Below are positions 1 through 10,998 of a stretch of DNA of 64,000 nucleotides, piece by piece (position 1 is the first letter of the stretch; each line of letters starts with the position of its first letter). A program made the translations under genes and the position numbers. The notes below the pieces were generated by a model. The model was not told the origin of the DNA and searched no databases. It saw only the letters and a program-made list of their open reading frames with translations. Where the stretch lies: positions 1,550,001 through 1,614,000 of the forward strand of contig JACONQ010000005.1 in assembly GCA_014281115.1 (NCBI GenBank), in the 5' to 3' direction. This DNA is from Laburnicola sp. R22_1. Taxonomy: Eukaryota; Ascomycota; Dothideomycetes; Pleosporales; Didymosphaeriaceae.

Positions 1-350
1 TCTTGGACTGCCACTGTTCCTTATCACTTCACTCACTACTACCTACTCGCTCTTGACGACACTGGACTACCTTACCTGCCTTACTTCTGGGAAGTTTGGG
101 ACGCAAGGATCGTGTAACGGTACATCGGTATACCTACCCTTCGGACTCGACATTCTTTCCAAATACCGGGACAGCTGGATCTGTTGAACGCCCACATTCG
201 CTGCTCCAAACACACGGCCACCACCACCAACCTACAAACCACACCGCAATTGCTCGTAGCACAGCAATTGTCCTCTATACAAACAACATCCAACCCGCCG
301 TAATACACCCACCTATCTCGCAACCACCACCTCCCACCACCAAAAACAAA

Positions 351-710
351 ATGGCCACCACCCGCCCCAACCGCTTCGCCTTCCCCACCACCAGCGGCTC
401 CCTCCGCCGCCTCCGCACCGCCTTCTCCCCGACCCACTCCTCCCGCAGCATCTCCCCCCACTCCTCCTCATCCACAACCACCACCTCCCCGTTGACGCGC
501 ACCTCGTCGCCCGACAGCCACCACAGCTCCACCTCCATCACCAGCATCCGCAACATGCTCATGCTGCGTCGCAGGCCGTCGGTCCTGGACCTCGAGAGGG
601 AAGAGGAAAAGCATCTTTTTGAACACGAGTTGGAGATGTTGGAGCCGCGGCCGAGCTTGGGTGGGGGCGTTGAGGTGGGCATTTTTGAGGTGTTGGAGGG
701 GAGGTGCTAG
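351..710 (+). CDS. Small Ser/Thr-rich hypothetical protein
   Basis: A single-exon frame of 119 residues. The ATG at 351 is chosen over the upstream in-frame ATG at 96 because it has a strong fungal context (AAACAAAATGGCC) behind a CA-rich leader typical of a 5' UTR, whereas 96-350 reads as untranslated leader. The N-terminal 70 residues are basic and dominated by Ser, Thr, Pro and His; residues 75-110 hold a charged, probably helical stretch (LDLEREEEKHLFEHELEML). There is no signal peptide or membrane segment. The family is not recognised. Codon choice is C-ending and GC-rich, as in the other real genes of the window. Moderate confidence that it is a gene; function unknown. Confidence 0.55.
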   Translation: MATTRPNRFAFPTTSGSLRRLRTAFSPTHSSRSISPHSSSSTTTTSPLTRTSSPDSHHSSTSITSIRNMLMLRRRPSVLDLEREEEKHLFEHELEMLEPRPSLGGGVEVGIFEVLEGRC

Positions 711-730
711 ATGGGGGGCTGTGGGGTTTC

Positions 731-754
731 TGACTGGACTGGACTGGACTGGAC
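731..754. repeat. ACTGG pentanucleotide microsatellite
   Basis: About five tandem copies of a GGACT/ACTGG unit lie just downstream of the first gene's stop codon, in its presumed 3' UTR. Confidence 0.8.
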
Positions 755-1190
755 GAGGGGGAATGATGTTTATGTGGCGTTTTTTTGCTTTTGGTTCTGG
801 TTTTGCTTTAAGGTTAGGTTTGGGTTGGAATTGGGGGCTTGGGATGCTGCGCTGAAAGCGTAATCGGTTGGCATTGATGGCTCAGCGTCTCTGGTGGCGT
901 TTTTTTCTTTCCTTTTCCTTGATGGTTATCGCATTACGATGTAAAGAGTTTGTTATTTTTCTTTCAGCAGCTCGCTCGGTGGGTCAATGTCGTCGAGCTG
1001 CGCGCAGTTTCCCCTGCGCAGGTAGCTTGTCGGTTGAGCGGGCTGTTTGTTGTTTTCTGGGCATGAGGATGAGGATGGAAGGGAGGGTGCTCGATCAAGT
1101 CAACCCTACATATATACCCAGATTGGATAAGATAGGGTTGGTTTGGCTTGGTCTCTACATATTCGCAATTTGGGGTCGTAGGAATATAAT

Positions 1191-1226
1191 CTGAGTATCG
1201 CGTATAACCTGAGTATCGCGTATAAC
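1191..1226. repeat. Exact 2 x 18-bp tandem duplication
   Basis: CTGAGTATCGCGTATAAC occurs twice in immediate succession without a mismatch, in a non-coding stretch. It is most simply a recent slippage duplication. Confidence 0.9.
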
Positions 1227-2042
1227 TTGCAATACCTATCAATTCCACCATGTCTTCCACTTCACGCTGTACAGAGGACGGCGTGACACGTCTCCTTGCA
1301 AGGTTGCCAGGTGTCCAGCTAAGCCCCCCCTGCCACGTACACTGTACACGCTTCCGAAGGTCCCGCCCGGCCCACCCACATCCAGCATGCACGAACCATA
1401 TTCGCGTCCACGTTATGCGCTGCGCATGAATTCTCCGATCCAGCACCCCCTTCATTCCATAATCTTCAGCTCAGCAACACCTCATGTGACCATGCAAATA
1501 ATTAGCTATCTTCAGGAATCTCACGTCCTCCTCGGACTACCTACAGTATGTACGCGCAGCGTGACATACTTACCACGCTTTACGCAAGAAACCAACGAGG
1601 CGCGCATGTCTCGATCCGGAAATGAAATGAGAACCTAACTCTGACTAAGACACGCACGGGCCGTGCCCAGGTGACCACGCACCCTCGTGACCGAGCACGG
1701 CACGTGCGCGCATTAATAAACTACCGGTACCTATGCACTGTACCTAGAACACGTTCATTCCGATGCGGAAAGATCTGTTCTAGCGTCCCTTGCTCATGCA
1801 ATTGTTCCGAGTCCATGGTCTTTGCGTTCCGCCGCCGTGGTTTGATCAGCGCGCGCGAAGGGAGGACGGTAGCGGTGGCGTCTGGCCGCTGTTTGGGTTT
1901 GAACGGTGAATCGCTCACCCATACACAAGAACAACATTAAATGTGTGAGCGAATGAGTGTTCGGAATAGCTGGCATGTTGATCAGCTACGAACCTCTGAA
2001 CAGATGTTTCGCACATGCAAGCCTGTACAAAGCCCCGTGGGT

Positions 2043-4301
2043 TTACAAGGTATCTGCCCAATAATCCCCCGTCCAACCGAAGAGATCCAGACTTGTCATG
2101 TCGTTGTTAAACGGGTCGCCCAAGTCGCCATGGAATTCGTTGAAGGAAGCAAGATCGGACCAATCAGTCTGCCTTTGGGAGTCGAGATGACTACTCGCGA
2201 AAGCAGTGACTGGATCCGAAAGAGCAGCCGAGAATGTCGCATTGAACACTGCGGAGAATGGTGGCGGAGAGTGCGCTTGATCGGGATCATCTCGTATGGT
2301 CAGATCGGCGCTGTCGTCTTCTATCTCCATCTGTCCGACGAGGCTGTGCCTTGAAAATAAATGACTGGCTGCCGGCGGAACATGCCGTCTTTGTAAACCT
2401 CTCATGCGAGAAGTACTTCTTGTGGGCGAGGCTTCGGTCGACCTCCCTTGTCGAATTAACTTCTTGAAGTCTCGCTCCTGTGCACCTGTTAGCGACTAAA
2501 CGTCGATAGATACGAAGTTGAGACTTCATACAACTCGTTGTCCCCAAGGGGAAGTCGATGGCATTGCCTCTACCGCTGCTACACATTGGTTAATAAGCTC
2601 GTGGAAGGTAGTTTTTGCGTCTTCATTTATCGTTCGGCCACGTAGTCGGTAGCATTGCAATAGCAATCGAACGCACTGGTACCCCGATATCTGAATTTCT
2701 GTGTCCATAGTAAGAACCTTATTCTTCAACGTCTGGATACTTCCCAACACATTGGACAATGCTTTGGCACTCTCGTAGCATTCCCAAAAATACTTGGAGA
2801 CGATGCTTGGATCGAGGTGCTGCAGCTGGTCCTCTCGAAGGGCCTCTTTGAGACCGGTCAAGACTACGCGGTATAGGTCGCAGTAGCACTGTCGACACCA
2901 GATATGTATTGAGAGGTAAGGATACAGCCCAGGTGAGTACGCCTGTAGTTGGAGATTTTTCTCCGAGAACCGTAGATCTGGTGGTAAGTTCGCTTCGTAA
3001 TTTGCGAGATCCATGGCAAGTTGCTCCATCCTGGTGGGAAGCTGGACAATAGTTGCCGCGTCGCCCTTCGACAACACAGCTTCTTTGGTGGTCTGAAGTA
3101 TGCGATAGCGAAGCCAGCAGATTCGCAGGTACGCCCCGAACGACCCGAGGCTACCTGGCATCGGTGGGTTCACCATCGGCTGTAGTGGTTCCGTCTTTTG
3201 CTCTAGGTCAAATTCGAAATTCCGTTCCTGGCAGGGCAACTGTATGTATAATGACTCCGCAGGACACAGAGCAAGTTCAGGAATGCCGCCAGCTAGGGTC
3301 ATATCGAGGATAAATAGACTCCACATAAGCCGTCTGCGAGCCTCCTGCTCAAGGAAGCATAGATTGGGTGCCTCGTGGTTCAGCTTCAGGGCATACGCAA
3401 ACCGCGCGGCGACGGCAAAAAGCACGAAAGCTGCCGTCATCCGATTTTGTCGGCAATGGGCCTTGACTATCAGAAGAAGAGTCTGAGTTTTGATAGTTGA
3501 TGGTGTCTTAATGTCTTCCATGACAATCGCTTCAGCTTTCGACAAACAACCTTGAGCAATTTCTGTAAATGACGGCCCCATGTCGAGCATTTCGCAGGTG
3601 GTCCCAATCAATGCAAGCAGAAGACCAGGTTTCAAGACACCCGTTTCAAAGCGATGCATAAGCGAGGCTCTGTGGAAGAATGAATATATCGGCAACGGAT
3701 GGATGTGAAGGAAAAACGCGTCGAGCACACGCATGACCATAGGACCGTCAAGCAATGGAGATATTGCAGTTACCTCTGCTGGGATTGCAGGGCATGGGAT
3801 TGTTTGAGCATTAATCAATGCTCTGGGTGTGGTTGGTATGTGTGGTGTTGCGTGAGCGCTCGGGGTTCCGCTGCCGACAATGTCAATCTGAGTTTCGGAC
3901 GCTTGGATTGCCGGAGGGGTTTGAGCAGTTCCTCTTCCGTCTCTAGCGTGGATAGATTTACGTTTCGTGGCCAAAAAAACACATTCGTTCCCTTTCTCGG
4001 TGCATCTCTGACACCTGGGTTTATCGCCGCTGCACCGAACCCGCGAGGCTCGACATGCCTGACAAGCCACTTGTGCACGTCGAGTTTCTAGGGCTTCTGG
4101 GTCCGGCGCTGCTTTTGCTCCATCTTCCCCGTGCCTGAAAGAACAGCGGAGGCGAAGGCGTTCACACGGGCTGCAAATCTCTCGTCGGCTGTCGCATTTG
4201 ACCTGGTATGAGATCAGTTCACGGTAGGAAGTGGGAAGTCGGAGTTTGACCTTGCGCGCTCGGCACTCGGCGCAGGTGTTGGCTGACCGTCGCTGGGACA
4301 T
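2043..4301 (-). CDS. Fungal transcription factor with two tandem Zn2Cys6 clusters
   Basis: Model: complement(2043..2477, 2532..4202, 4251..4301), 718 residues. Removing a 48-bp intron (4203-4250) restores a perfect CX2CX6CX6CX2CX6C cluster at residues 10-37; a second perfect cluster follows at 64-91 after a 27-residue basic linker. The middle of the protein resembles the fungal-specific transcription factor domain (for example VMRVLDAFFLHIHPLPIYSF and the RRRLMWSLFILD motif). The last intron (2478-2531, donor GTATGA, acceptor CACAG) joins the frame to a C-terminal tail rich in acidic and aromatic residues, ending GWTGDYWADTL, which looks like an activation domain; without this splice the protein would stop at 2526. 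Binuclear zinc-cluster proteins bind CGG-type DNA sites in the nucleus; the target genes cannot be told from the sequence. It is transcribed away from the gene at 5406 across a shared 1.1-kb upstream region. Confidence 0.88.
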
Positions 4302-5405
4302 ACAGGAGCTCAGTCAGCAATAAAAGGAGAGGGCAAGTTGCCCGGGTGCAGATGCAAGGGTGCAGATCGTCTGTCGGCGTTCGTTCCCGTGTGTGATGGT
4401 GTGCCCAGGTGAGCAAAGATGCCGAGTACCTACTTAGGTAGTAGCGCAATACCGACAGCCGCCCGGACGGGATGCCGTCCATCTGACATGGCCCAACCTG
4501 AACTGAGCTAATGTAGAAAATCGGGTATCGGTTCTGTTTGTGAACATCCTTTCAAGGCGGAGGCGGTGGCCGCCGTGTTCCGTGGGACCTATCCTGTGTC
4601 ACGTGACAATTCGTAGCAGGGCATCTATGTAAATAGGTAACCTCTCTGAGCTGCTACACAATCGATCTTACAGTTTCACTTCAAAAATAAGGCGCAGGTC
4701 AATAACCAGGTGTATTTTTTTATTAGACTATGTCGCTAAGTCAAATTCGTTAAAATATCTACCTAAGGTACCCACTGTCACACTGTGTCATTACTTCCTG
4801 CCACATAAAGTACATATGCACCACCCAGCGTACCAGTCCAGTGGTAAATTTGAAGCTGTGATGATATCATGGGGTTAAATCCTTCAAAAATCATGACTAC
4901 ATACTCGAACGATGTGAAAGAGGACACTGTCGTTACTTCAAGGTAGAAACCACCGTCATCGCGGACAGTATTGCTCGTAGTCTCCAATAGACAGTCTCCT
5001 CGCATAGAAATCAATACAACAGAGAGAGAACTCACATACACAGCTATATTTTTAACCTCTCAGAAGACTATATTGTCGGCCTTTGCGAAACAAGTTTAAA
5101 GGATGACAGAATCAAGGGAAAGGAACCGACAAGACCCAAATTTCTGTTTTGGGCATACTCTGTATAATGATGTTAGAGATTTTTGATGGTTGGAAAGGCT
5201 GACAATCGAAGTTGTGCTTGTGAAAGAAGCCTTGTTTCTTGCATATCAGCTCAAGCTTTCACCAATAGGTCACGTGCCTCGTTTTAGCGCCATCGGTACG
5301 ATTCTCCCCCAGCATATAATGCTTCTCAATGTCGCTCCCAAACTTTCGAGTCAACATCGCCCGGCCTCAACTGCTCAATTGCTCAACTCCTCAACCTGAC
5401 ACAAA
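4302..5405. promoter_or_regulatory. Divergent intergenic region with CACGTG sites
   Basis: This shared upstream region lies between the zinc-cluster factor (minus) and the small gene at 5406 (plus). It contains a perfect 10-bp palindrome GTCACGTGAC at 4598-4607 and a second CACGTG at 5271-5276, preceded by a CCAAT box at about 5262. CACGTG is the core bound by bHLH regulators in fungi. The AT-rich part around 4680-5180 has no convincing gene. Confidence 0.45.
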
Positions 5406-5854
5406 ATGGCAATCTTAAACCGGCCGATGCCCACGACCGACTATCTTGACAACATCAAGGAATGCCTCGCTGGTAAGTATCCATTGCAACTCTGCATATC
5501 CGCGCTCTTCAAACCTACCTATGGTACTAACGCGCCTATGCAGACCGCGCCTACCTCGCCTTTGAGGATCACAAGTACACCGCGTTCGAGCTCGCTATCT
5601 CCACCCGTCCCCACCCCCGTGAGCCACACAGGATCGGTCACACAGCCGCCCTCACAGCCGAAACCATCGATGAGAAGACAGGCAAGTCTAGTGGAGAGCG
5701 CAAGAGGATCCTGTGGGTGGAGGACTATCCGACTGAGGCGGACGCGCTGGAGAACCTGAGTCTGGCGTTGGAGGTCAAGGAAGCCGGGGGGATTCCGAGG
5801 AATAGGGTGAGGCGGAGGAGGGGCGTCATCATCCACGCGCCGAAGAAGCAGTGA
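5406..5854 (+). CDS. Small conserved-looking hypothetical protein
   Basis: Model: join(5406..5472, 5544..5854), 125 residues. The intron has consensus ends (GTAAGT donor, ACTAAC branch at 5526, CAG acceptor), and the reading frame is open across it. The N-terminus (MAILNRPMPTTDYLDNIK) is followed by a region rich in charged residues, a helical stretch ADALENLSLALEVKEAGG, and a very basic end (RNRVRRRRGVIIHAPKKQ). There is no signal peptide or transmembrane segment; nuclear or nucleic-acid-associated would fit the basic tail, but that is a guess. I do not recognise the family. The ATG follows an ACACAAA leader. Its 3' end lies only about 130 bp from the Harbinger insertion. Confidence 0.7.
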
Positions 5855-6811
5855 GTGAGTGATGGAGAGGGGGGAAAGGTGTAGGGTTCATGGTTGGGCA
5901 TCTGTGTTATTAAATATGTGTATGTGGGATATCTCATTGTCCTGGGAGCGGAGGCGTTAACTTATGGTCCAAAGAGACTAGGGCCCTGTTTGGTTCCTCC
6001 AGTAGGGGGCTCCGTTTTGGCTCCAGTTTAATTACTTAGCAAAACAGAGTTGTAAACAGGGCCGTATTTAGTTTTTTAACGCTGTTTTAAAGCCGTACTA
6101 GATACTGTTTTATATACTAGAGCTTAGCAATAAAATATCCTTACTAGTTTTAAAAAAGCCTACTATCTGCCTTTTTAGACTAAACAGAGCTCTAGTGTAG
6201 CTACTGCTGCCCTTAGACTCCTATAGCTATACTAGAGTACTTTAATAATTACGTGCAGCTATGTTAAATTGTTTAAGTTAACCTATAGTAAGGGTTATAG
6301 TAGGGGCCCTTAGTAGTGTTATAGTTATCCTAGCCTATTAACTAAATAACAAAGCCAGGCCTATAGGCGTTAGATCCTACTTAACAGTAATAAACAATTA
6401 AAAGAGGGGTGCGTAGTAGCTAGATAACTACCTAGGCAACCTAACTTAGCTCTTTAAAGAGATACAACTTTAGCTAGTAGTATAGTATATACTTATTAAG
6501 TATATAAAATTCTATAGACTTATTAGTAATAGTAGAATTTCTATAAAGAAGAAGATCTTTACCTTTTTATATATTTATAGTAATAGGGCCTTATAGTATA
6601 ATACTAAGTATAAAGTAAAACATTTAATAAAGATAATAAGTTAGTAAGTAATCTAGTAATAAGAGTAAATTAGTTTAATTATTATAGCAATTTTTATAAG
6701 GTACTTAACGTCTTATTACTACTATATAAGAATATTATTAAGTCCCTAGAGGACGTATATAAGGTGCTAGAGAAGATTAGAGATAACTTAAAAAGATATC
6801 TATTTTTTAAG

Positions 6812-7400
6812 AACTATATTAGAGCTCTAAATAGTACCTAGATTATAATTTATATACCTACTATAAACTAAAAGTATTACTAAAATTACTATAAAGACCT
6901 TATATAAAATATTCTTACTATTATTAATTTTAATATAAACTTTATATATATATTACCTAGGTGGAAAAGTAGCATATATAATAGTAGAGTGCTAAAAAGC
7001 ACTTAGGATAAGGGCTTTACAGCTTCTCTAGGTAAGTACTTTATTACTAACGCTAAGTATATTAATAGCGACAATATAATAGTGCTATATTATAGCATAT
7101 AGTACTATCTCTAAAAGATTTATAAGGTTAGTATAAGTCTAATAACGCTATAAAAGTTATTTAATTACTACAATTTAAGTCTAAGAAATATTATAAAGCG
7201 TTATTTTAGTATTTTTAAAAAATACTAGCGGATTTTTAATAGACTATATAAGTTTAATATTAAGACTTAGGTTAAGCTTATGTACGCCCTAGCTACTCTC
7301 TATAATCTTATTAATTTAGTGTATAAAGTTAATAAGGATCTTAATAAGATAGGAAAGTATAAAGATAAGGGCTTAGAGCACCTATATTATAACGTTAAAA
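6812..7400 (+). pseudogene. Harbinger DDE_Tnp_4 transposase relic
   Basis: The conceptual reading from about 6812 shows the family's core in order: a degraded ALDGTHI-like first-Asp region (here ALNST then a stop), a stop-riddled NRKG-like stretch, INFNINFIYILPRWKSSIY for the family's DFDMRFVYVLAGWEGSAHDSR segment, and KYFITNAKYINSDNIIV for the GKYYLADAGY segment, followed by SLRNIIKRYFSIFKKYW. In-frame TAG and TAA codons stand where Trp and Gln are expected, the mark of RIP. The N-terminal part probably begins further upstream (about 6400) but is too mutated to place. Boundaries are approximate. It is not expected to make protein. Confidence 0.72.
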
Positions 7401-7829
7401 CTAACTAGGATTTTAATGCTAAAGAATCTAGGATAGAGAAGTAGCAAGACTATATAATAGAGGATATATAAAAGTAGTATATAACTACTTATAGAGTTGT
7501 ATATAGTTAAGTAATTAGGTAGATAGAAAGAGAGGTAGGTAAGTTAATAGGTAAAAGTTTAGTATTAAGAAATTAATAAAGTATACTAGTATTAGTTATT
7601 AGGCCTATATTATAAGATTTATAGTAAATTATAGTGTATAAAAGTAAGATTTACTAAAATTATAAATTTTGTGGGCAAATTTTAGTCTTAGTAGAATAAA
7701 AATACTATAAAAAGTACTTTAGATAAGTTAAAGAATAATAAAGCTACTAAGGTAAAAATCGTATAAAGCGCGCTTAGACTACTATTATTAGTCTTAGTAT
7801 AAAGTTAAGTTATTTTTATTAATTTTAAT

Positions 7830-8735
7830 ACTTAACTTTTTATTACCCTCCTACTTTAACAACTCTATATACTTTTATAACTCTTACTAAAGAAGCTTCT
7901 AGTTAGTAAAAGTAGGCAAGTTAAGTATATTATTATAGTAGTGCTTTACCTAGGCCTTTTGCGCACTGCGTAACTTAATATTAAGGAAGACTTTAGTGTT
8001 AAACTTATCCTTAAAACCCTAAAGAATAAGGTACCTAAAACACTTATTTAGTAATTTGTAAGCCTCTAAAAACTATATAATAGTATTTTGCTAATAATCT
8101 TTAGAACTAGCTATAATAAGCTCTAAAGTTACTAAAGTTAAATAGTTAATTCTTTAGCCTATATAGTTCTCTAAAGTTATCTTATTTTTTAGGCGCTTCT
8201 CCTAGGTTCTAATTAACAATCTAGTGCCTGCACGTTTACAACGCTGCCTACCTAGGGTTTTACTACTTAAAGTCTTAAAAATATTCTTTTTAATTAACTT
8301 TATTAATTCTATAAAGTTATTAATTATAGTAGTATTTTTACTAGTAGCGAAGTAGCCTTTAAATAACTTCTTATATAACTTAGGAAATCTAGAGGCCTTT
8401 TTAATACTTTCTAGCCTCTTTATAGGCGTTAAAGTACGTGTTAAGTATAGGAGTGTTAGTAATAACCTTTTTATCTTTATATAAAAAGCCTAATTAATAA
8501 AGAAGCTTTAACTAGATCTTATACTCCTTCTTATAGCTATTATACTTATTCTTAATCTACTTTATAGTTACTAGCTTAGTAGTAACCTTAGTCACTTTAT
8601 TATAGGTATATATTTACGCCTAGGGTTTAAACTTATTATTTGCGTAATAGCTAGTATTAGTTTAGTTGCTAAGGGCCTTTAGTAAAGCCCTAAGCATTTT
8701 AGTGCTCTATATAATTTTTTAGCCTTATTTTTATT
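7830..8735 (-). pseudogene. Myb/SANT-like DNA-binding protein relic of the Harbinger element
   Basis: The minus-strand reading near 8735-8400 gives a Myb/SANT-like domain: a helix followed by NKFKPQAQIYTYNKVT-type residues (after allowing for RIP stops), then IKNKYNSYKKEYKI and LLYQLGFLYKDKKVITNTP, then LNTYFNAYKEARKY. This pattern is that of the Myb/SANT-like proteins of fungal retro- and DNA elements and of the second Harbinger ORF, which binds transposon ends together with the transposase. Numerous stops show it is dead. Limits are approximate. Confidence 0.6.
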
Positions 8736-8928
8736 AGGGGTAAGTAATAGTAACTATATTATAGCTTGCGATAACGCTTAGAAGTCTATAAATAATAGCA
8801 ATAATAGTGTTAGTAATAGCGAGGATAAGGGCGTTAGCAATAATAATAGGGTCTTAACTATAAGGCACTAAAGAGCCTTATAGTGTATAAGAGTTTGTAA
8901 TATAGTTTTTATAATAAAATTACTAATA

Positions 8929-10799
8929 ACGTACTTTGCACTCGAGTCGATTATTCCATCGAGTCGATTACTTTGCTAAGACCCCACTAAGTTCTGTACT
9001 ATTCACAATAGTATAGAGTCAACACAAACTATTTTTAATAGTCTAAATAGGCCAATCTATTCAGAATCTACTTCTATAGGCTGCCTATAGGTTGTTTTAT
9101 TATGCCTAGGCTTGCTGCAGCGTCCACAGCGCTATTAAGCAGATTCGCCTCTATTAGTGCGCACCCTCTTCTTTACCTTTTGCCCATCACTGCGCGCCCC
9201 AAACTCCTTTAGAGTGGCCAGCCGCTGGCCCTCTTCAGCTATAAGGACTTCTTCACGCTGTACTCGCTTTCCTTTATGCGATTTACGTCGTGTGGCGGCC
9301 TTATTAGTAGCTTAAAGTTTAGCGTTGCGTTTAGTCATTAACACTAAAGAATGCCCTATTAGCTTAGCGCCTTTAATAAGCTTTTCTACCGTCTTAACTA
9401 TATAAGTTAGGGAACTATTTACATGCCTTTAAATTCTCTACTTAACTAGCGTTAATTGCGACCTAAGTTCTATACTATTTCGCGGAGTTTGCGACTCCTA
9501 TGTACTATCGCGAATAGTACAAAGTGGAGGCGTATGCAGACGGACGTTAAGCTGCAATATCACAACTTCTAGGTTGTGGGGCACTAGGCCAGCACCTTAA
9601 AAGCCTCCTTTAATATTACTTTTAGTAATTAAAGCCTTAAAAGTAGCAATAAAGCAAGGTAGAAACTTAATTTTAGTGATGTGCGTGATGTGGTTACGCA
9701 TTAGATTCTTAGCTTAGCGCCTATACGCCTTCTTTAACAGCGCAAAACAACCCACATTAAGTGGCTACAAGAGGTGCGACAAATGTGGAGGCATATAGAG
9801 AGTAATAATATTACTCTTTTTATAGTAATCCTGAAATTTAAGCGAGTTGTGACTTTTATAGCTATTAATAATAAGTAAATGTGCTCTACTAGTAGTACGC
9901 CTCTTTATATGCTTATTAAAGTGCTTTAGCTATTGTAGACTAAGCTTATTTGTCGTCTAGCCGTTCTTAGAGACTGCAATAACCTAATTATAAGGTAGAT
10001 CCTTCTCCTTATACTAGGCAGAGAGGTAGTACTTGCCCCCAAAGATAATAAAGAGTGGGATTCACCACCCTATTGCGTTAATGCCTTAGATAACTATTGT
10101 TCACTCCCTATTGCCCTGCTGTACCTGCTTTGGCTATCCTTAACGCTTAGAGCCTATAACTACCGCTCTAGTTAATATTATGCCTATTATAAAGCCAGAC
10201 TTGTTAAAATTATAGGTGTCCTTATCTAGAATACTATACTTGGCCTTTATATTCTCTACAAGCCAGAACTAGCCTCGTATTACCTTAGGATTCTCCTAGA
10301 GGGCTCTTTTGTAGTTGTACTTTTAATTAAACTTAACTTAAAGCTTTGGCTAACGCTTAACAAAGTTATAAGGCCACCTCTAGCCAACTGGCTTGTAGTG
10401 GCGTGCAGCTAGTAAAGAATCAGCCATATCTTTTATAGCATTAAGCTGGGGCGGAAATCCTCGCGCGTCTAGGTTAAGTATATACTGCACAATCACCTGC
10501 TCCTCTCTTATAGTAAGTCTTATTTTATTAGGTGCGCAGTTACGTCTAAACGTCTTTCTGGCGCGTTAGTTGCTAAGTGTACTTTAAGAGACGTTATAGA
10601 GGGCTATAGCGCGTTGCTAAGAGAGTGTTGTGTCTTATTTAATAGCCTAGATTGTAAGCTATATACGCGCTTCTTTTAACGCTAGTAGTTTATTGTGTGG
10701 TTAAGGCATCGTATTGTACTATTGCTAATAGTACGTTTTAGTGGAGTCTTGGCAAAGTGATCGACTCGATGGAATGATCGACTCGAGTGCAAAGTACGT
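8929..10799 (-). mobile_element. pogo/Fot1-type element (copy 1), nested in Harbinger
   Basis: 1871 bp flanked by TA/TA (8927-8928 and 10800-10801). The terminal inverted repeats begin ACGTACTTTGCACTCGAG and extend at least 62 bp, differing at three positions, all C/T changes. Within each end CGAGTCGAT is repeated 17 bp apart, and a CTTTGC(C/T)AAGAC block follows. The transposase reads on the minus strand. It lies inside the Harbinger element, so it inserted later. Confidence 0.88.
9060..10709 (-). pseudogene. pogo/Fot1 transposase, broken
   Basis: Reading from an ATG at 10709 gives, in order: an N-terminal helix-turn-helix region with stops; GFPPQL and a CENP-B-like basic segment; KYSILDKDTYNFNKSGFIIG, a block typical of fungal pogo/Fot1 proteins; the DDE core including WVIAVSKNGW; YMPPHLSHLL followed by PLNVGCFALLKKAY, the most conserved block of this family; and a C-terminal RCGRCSKPRHN zinc-knuckle-like end. 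In-frame stops occur where Gln and Trp codons are expected (RIP), but long stretches remain open, so this copy is less decayed than the Harbinger proteins around it. Confidence 0.8.
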
Positions 10800-10998
10800 T
10801 AAAAGAAATTAATAAAGGTAGCCCTTAGCTAACACTAAAATAAAGATAAATAATAGATACATGCTAAATAGTACTCTATTTAATCTATGCCTGTTGGCTA
10901 AGCCGCTGTTAAAAACCCTTATACGCCTTGGCTGCTTACTTGGCGATTACATATACAAAACAGAGTCGAAAACAGAATCGAAACCAAACAGGGCCTAG

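Larger units (their letters stand above)
711..2042. other. Intergenic stretch, no supported gene
   Basis: This lies between the 3' ends of the first gene (plus) and the zinc-cluster factor (minus). The short frames present have no conserved motif and overlap one another on both strands. The G/T-rich segment 711-960 looks like 3' UTR and downstream sequence. I see two small tandem repeats and nothing else. Confidence 0.6.
5982..10995. mobile_element. PIF/Harbinger DNA transposon, RIP-degraded, with nested pogo element
   Basis: Terminal inverted repeats GGCCCTGTTTGG (left, 5982) and CCAAACAGGGCC (right, ending 10995) are flanked by TAG on both sides, a 3-bp target duplication as expected for PIF/Harbinger. 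The interior is strongly AT-rich with TpA in place of CpA. It encodes the two proteins usual for this superfamily, a DDE_Tnp_4-type transposase on the plus strand and a Myb/SANT-like DNA-binding protein on the minus strand, both broken by stops. A 1.87-kb pogo/Fot1 element is inserted at 8929-10799. Without the insert the element is about 3.1 kb. Confidence 0.82.

Noticed and set aside
964..1455. 163-residue minus-strand frame
   Set aside because: Low-complexity composition, includes the 18-bp tandem duplication translated as a YTRYS-like repeat, and no splice or start context.
4778..5041. 87-residue minus-strand frame in the divergent intergenic region
   Set aside because: No motif; composition like surrounding AT-rich non-coding DNA.
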